From an uncultured Oscillospiraceae bacterium (GTDB lineage Bacteria > Bacillota > Clostridia > Oscillospirales > Acutalibacteraceae), in assembly GCA_900547275.1 (NCBI GenBank), contig URGA01000083.1, positions 1 through 7,297 of the forward strand: DNA of 7,297 nt. Direction: 5' to 3'. Under the pieces are notes generated by a model that searched no databases, was not told where the DNA came from, and saw nothing but the letters and a program-made list of their open reading frames with translations. How positions within the stretch are numbered: position 1 is the first letter of the stretch; each line of letters starts with the position of its first letter. This document shows, one piece after another, positions 5,939 through 7,297 of this stretch. The position numbers were made by a program, and so were the translations under genes.

Positions 5939-5959
5939 TTCGAGTCTCTACTTCTGCGC
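5939..5959 (+). repeat. Direct copy of the tRNA-Ser(GCT) 3' end (att-like)
   Basis: This 21-nt segment matches tRNA-Ser(GCT) 5755-5775, from the T loop to the first C of CCA, at 20 of 21 positions (C to A at 5950). The match stops within the CCA, as expected when a tyrosine integrase uses a tRNA 3' end as attB and leaves a direct repeat at the far end. The alternative is an internally deleted tRNA-Ser pseudogene, since ATGCAGA lies just before it. Only about 165 bp now separate the copies, so any element that lay between them is gone. Confidence 0.75.
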
Positions 5960-5962
5960 ATT

Positions 5963-5990
5963 AAAGCACTTGCAATTGCAGGTGCTTTTT
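5963..5990 (+). terminator. Terminator-like hairpin after the tRNA remnant
   Basis: AAAGCACTTGCA (5963-5974) pairs with TGCAGGTGCTTT (5977-5988), with one T-G pair; the innermost pairs probably open into a small loop. Five Ts end it (5986-5990). It follows the tRNA-derived direct copy by 4 bp, a distance similar to that of a genuine tRNA terminator. The -35 box of the next gene lies in its right-hand side. Confidence 0.7.
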
Positions 5991-5999
5991 CTATATAAT
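5970..5999 (+). promoter_or_regulatory. Promoter of the SAP-domain gene
   Basis: -35 TTGCAA (5970-5975), 18-bp spacer, perfect -10 TATAAT (5994-5999). The -35 is embedded in the preceding terminator hairpin. A leader of about 40 nt precedes the start codon at 6048. Confidence 0.6.
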
Positions 6000-6047
6000 G
6001 TAATTGTTTAGAGAGTTATTATTTATTTCTGAGAGGACTTTGTAATT

Positions 6048-7112
6048 ATGAGTTTGTTTTCAAAATTGTTAAATTCAATTAGTTCTAAAAATAAAAGCAG
6101 TGCTCCTGATAACAATATTTCTAATAATATCAAAAATTATTCTGATTATTTGAGTACTACAGATAATTCTGATATTCCTCCTTTTCAGGGTGATTATGCA
6201 AAGGCTGTTTTTTTGAACGCTTATTCTAAAGCATCTCATGTAATGAAGAAAACTGATTATCAACGATATTTGCTTTTTGAATGTGGGATTCGTGATGCAG
6301 CAGCTTTTCATATGCAGTTAATCAATGAGGGTTATCTTGTTAAGGCGAATATAAAGCAAATTCTCGAAACATATAATCTCACTGAACTTAAGAATGTACT
6401 GAAAGAAATCGGACAGCCTGTCAGTGGTAAAAAAGAAGCGATAATCAAAAGAATAATTGATAATGCTGACGAATCTGTACTTAAAAGATATAGCAAAAAC
6501 AATTTATACGCTTTGTCTGAAAAAGGAGAGGGCTTTTTAGAAAAGCATAGTGATTGTGTGAAAATTCATAAAAAACATTCTAGTTGGGGAATTAGTTGGG
6601 AAGAATATAATCACTATCATATTGATGGCGAAAATTTCAATGATACAATTTGGCGAATTTTTAATGAGAGAATCTTAAATGATTTACAACACTTTGGCAG
6701 AAATGAGTATTATCATATGGCAGAGTTGCTTGAAGAGGAGAGAAAACGACGAGAAGCACTGTATTTCTTTTTGAGGGTTTTATATATTGATATTAGCGGT
6801 ATAGATTGTTTACTTAGTTTGAACCTATATAAAGAAAAATTATGTACTCTAAATGACATAAAAAAACAGTCCGACGCTTTCATTCTTATTGCTCCTGCTA
6901 TTCCTCCTATAATAAAAAAACATGCTGATGTATATACTGAAGATCTCGTGGACAGAGTGTATGAAAACGCATTGCCGATTATGGTATGTCCAAAAGAGTA
7001 TTTTAAGGAAATTGTTAAATCAATTATTGATGATGAATTTGATAAAGAACAAGTTAATACAGAGTTGAAAAGATATTTTATAGACTATATAGAAAATATC
7101 AAGTCAGTTTGA
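6048..7112 (+). CDS. SAP-domain protein of unknown function
   Basis: The 354-residue protein has a probable SAP motif (helix-extension-helix, nucleic-acid binding) at about 103-140, with the core LTELKNVLKEIGQPVSGKKE and IIKRIIDNA. The LYALSEKGEGFLEKH segment (153-167) looks like the wing and last helix of a small winged fold. The N-terminal 45 residues are Ser/Asn-rich and probably disordered; residues 46-100 (with YLLFECGIRDAAAF) form a separate helical block. From about 180 the chain is helical and charged (ISWEEYNHY, ELLEEERKRREAL). No enzyme motif, signal peptide or membrane segment is seen. The ATG has AGAGGA 10 nt upstream. The gene is visibly A+T-richer than its neighbours and sits beside a tRNA-derived repeat, suggesting horizontal acquisition. 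I recall similar proteins scattered in Firmicutes accessory DNA, but the role is not known to me. Confidence 0.8.
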   Translation: MSLFSKLLNSISSKNKSSAPDNNISNNIKNYSDYLSTTDNSDIPPFQGDYAKAVFLNAYSKASHVMKKTDYQRYLLFECGIRDAAAFHMQLINEGYLVKANIKQILETYNLTELKNVLKEIGQPVSGKKEAIIKRIIDNADESVLKRYSKNNLYALSEKGEGFLEKHSDCVKIHKKHSSWGISWEEYNHYHIDGENFNDTIWRIFNERILNDLQHFGRNEYYHMAELLEEERKRREALYFFLRVLYIDISGIDCLLSLNLYKEKLCTLNDIKKQSDAFILIAPAIPPIIKKHADVYTEDLVDRVYENALPIMVCPKEYFKEIVKSIIDDEFDKEQVNTELKRYFIDYIENIKSV

Positions 7113-7190
7113 CGCAAAATGTTTTATATGCATGAATAGGGAATTCTTACTTATACTAATGAAAAATAATATATGAACGGAGTTCTTTTC

Positions 7191-7297
7191 ATGAAGTATT
7201 TTGTTAATGACAACTGTATCGGATGCGGACTTTGCGCAGAAATTTGCCCCGAGGTTTTTGAAATTACAGACGCAGGCGGTTCAAAAGCCATTGACGG
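7191..7297 (+). CDS. [4Fe-4S] ferredoxin, 5' part only
   Basis: Only the first 35 codons and two bases are in the window; the gene runs off the right edge. The start MKYFVNDNCIGCGLCAEICP carries the cluster motif CxxCxxCxxxCP with Cys9, Cys12, Cys15 and Cys19, followed by EVFEITDAGGSKAID. This is the N-terminal part of a small clostridial-type or single-cluster ferredoxin, a cytoplasmic electron carrier. Whether a second cluster exists cannot be seen. GGAG lies 8 nt before the ATG. A TATACT (7152-7157) could be the -10, but no good -35 matches it. Base composition returns to that of the left part of the window, so this is probably core chromosome. Confidence 0.9.
   Translation, partial: MKYFVNDNCIGCGLCAEICPEVFEITDAGGSKAID

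Noticed and set aside
5816..5998. Plus-strand open frame of 60 codons over the tRNA remnant
   Set aside because: It runs through a terminator T-tract, the inverted and direct tRNA copies and the next terminator, and has no ribosome site.
1..7297. CRISPR array, riboswitch or toxin-antitoxin pair
   Set aside because: No regularly spaced direct repeats, no recognisable aptamer in any leader, and no pair of small overlapping genes were seen.

Overview
The window looks like a piece of chromosome from a gut-associated Firmicute of the Clostridia. The evidence is a bile salt hydrolase closely resembling clostridial enzymes, Gram-positive-type Shine-Dalgarno sites (GGAGG, AAAGGAG), a TTG start, intrinsic terminators with long U-tracts, sigma-A-type promoters, and tRNA genes that encode their CCA ends. 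The assignment rests on resemblance and was not searched.

Left part (1-5400), all on the minus strand. Read in the direction of transcription (right to left), it holds tRNA-Gly(CCC) with its own promoter and terminator; a DAO-type FAD oxidoreductase with a short C-terminal Rieske [2Fe-2S] module, followed by a terminator; a MATE-family exporter, whose promoter -35 box lies inside a perfect 12-bp inverted repeat (likely operator) and which also ends in a terminator; a small single-domain cupin; and a two-gene operon of a GNAT acetyltransferase and a bile salt hydrolase (3 bp apart). These read as independent small transcription units for redox, efflux and bile-stress functions. At the extreme left edge are two adjacent hairpins that resemble an end of an IS200/IS605-type element.

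Middle (5400-6000). A divergent promoter pair separates tRNA-Gly from two plus-strand class II serine tRNAs, tRNA-Ser(TGA) and tRNA-Ser(GCT). Right after tRNA-Ser(GCT) and its terminator there is a short non-coding stretch that carries an exact 17-nt inverted copy and a 20/21-nt direct copy of the tRNA 3' end. This is the typical footprint of integration at a tRNA gene, or of tRNA duplication and decay.

Right part (6000-7297), plus strand. A visibly A+T-richer gene encodes a 354-residue SAP-domain protein of unknown function. Its promoter overlaps the terminator that follows the tRNA remnant. It looks like accessory cargo at the tRNA-Ser integration locus. The window ends inside a ferredoxin gene, of which only the first 35 codons are present.

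The strongest candidates for a second look are the tRNA-Ser 3'-end repeats with the SAP gene beside them, and the operator-like dyad over the MATE promoter. I do not see a convincing complete, previously undescribed multi-gene system.
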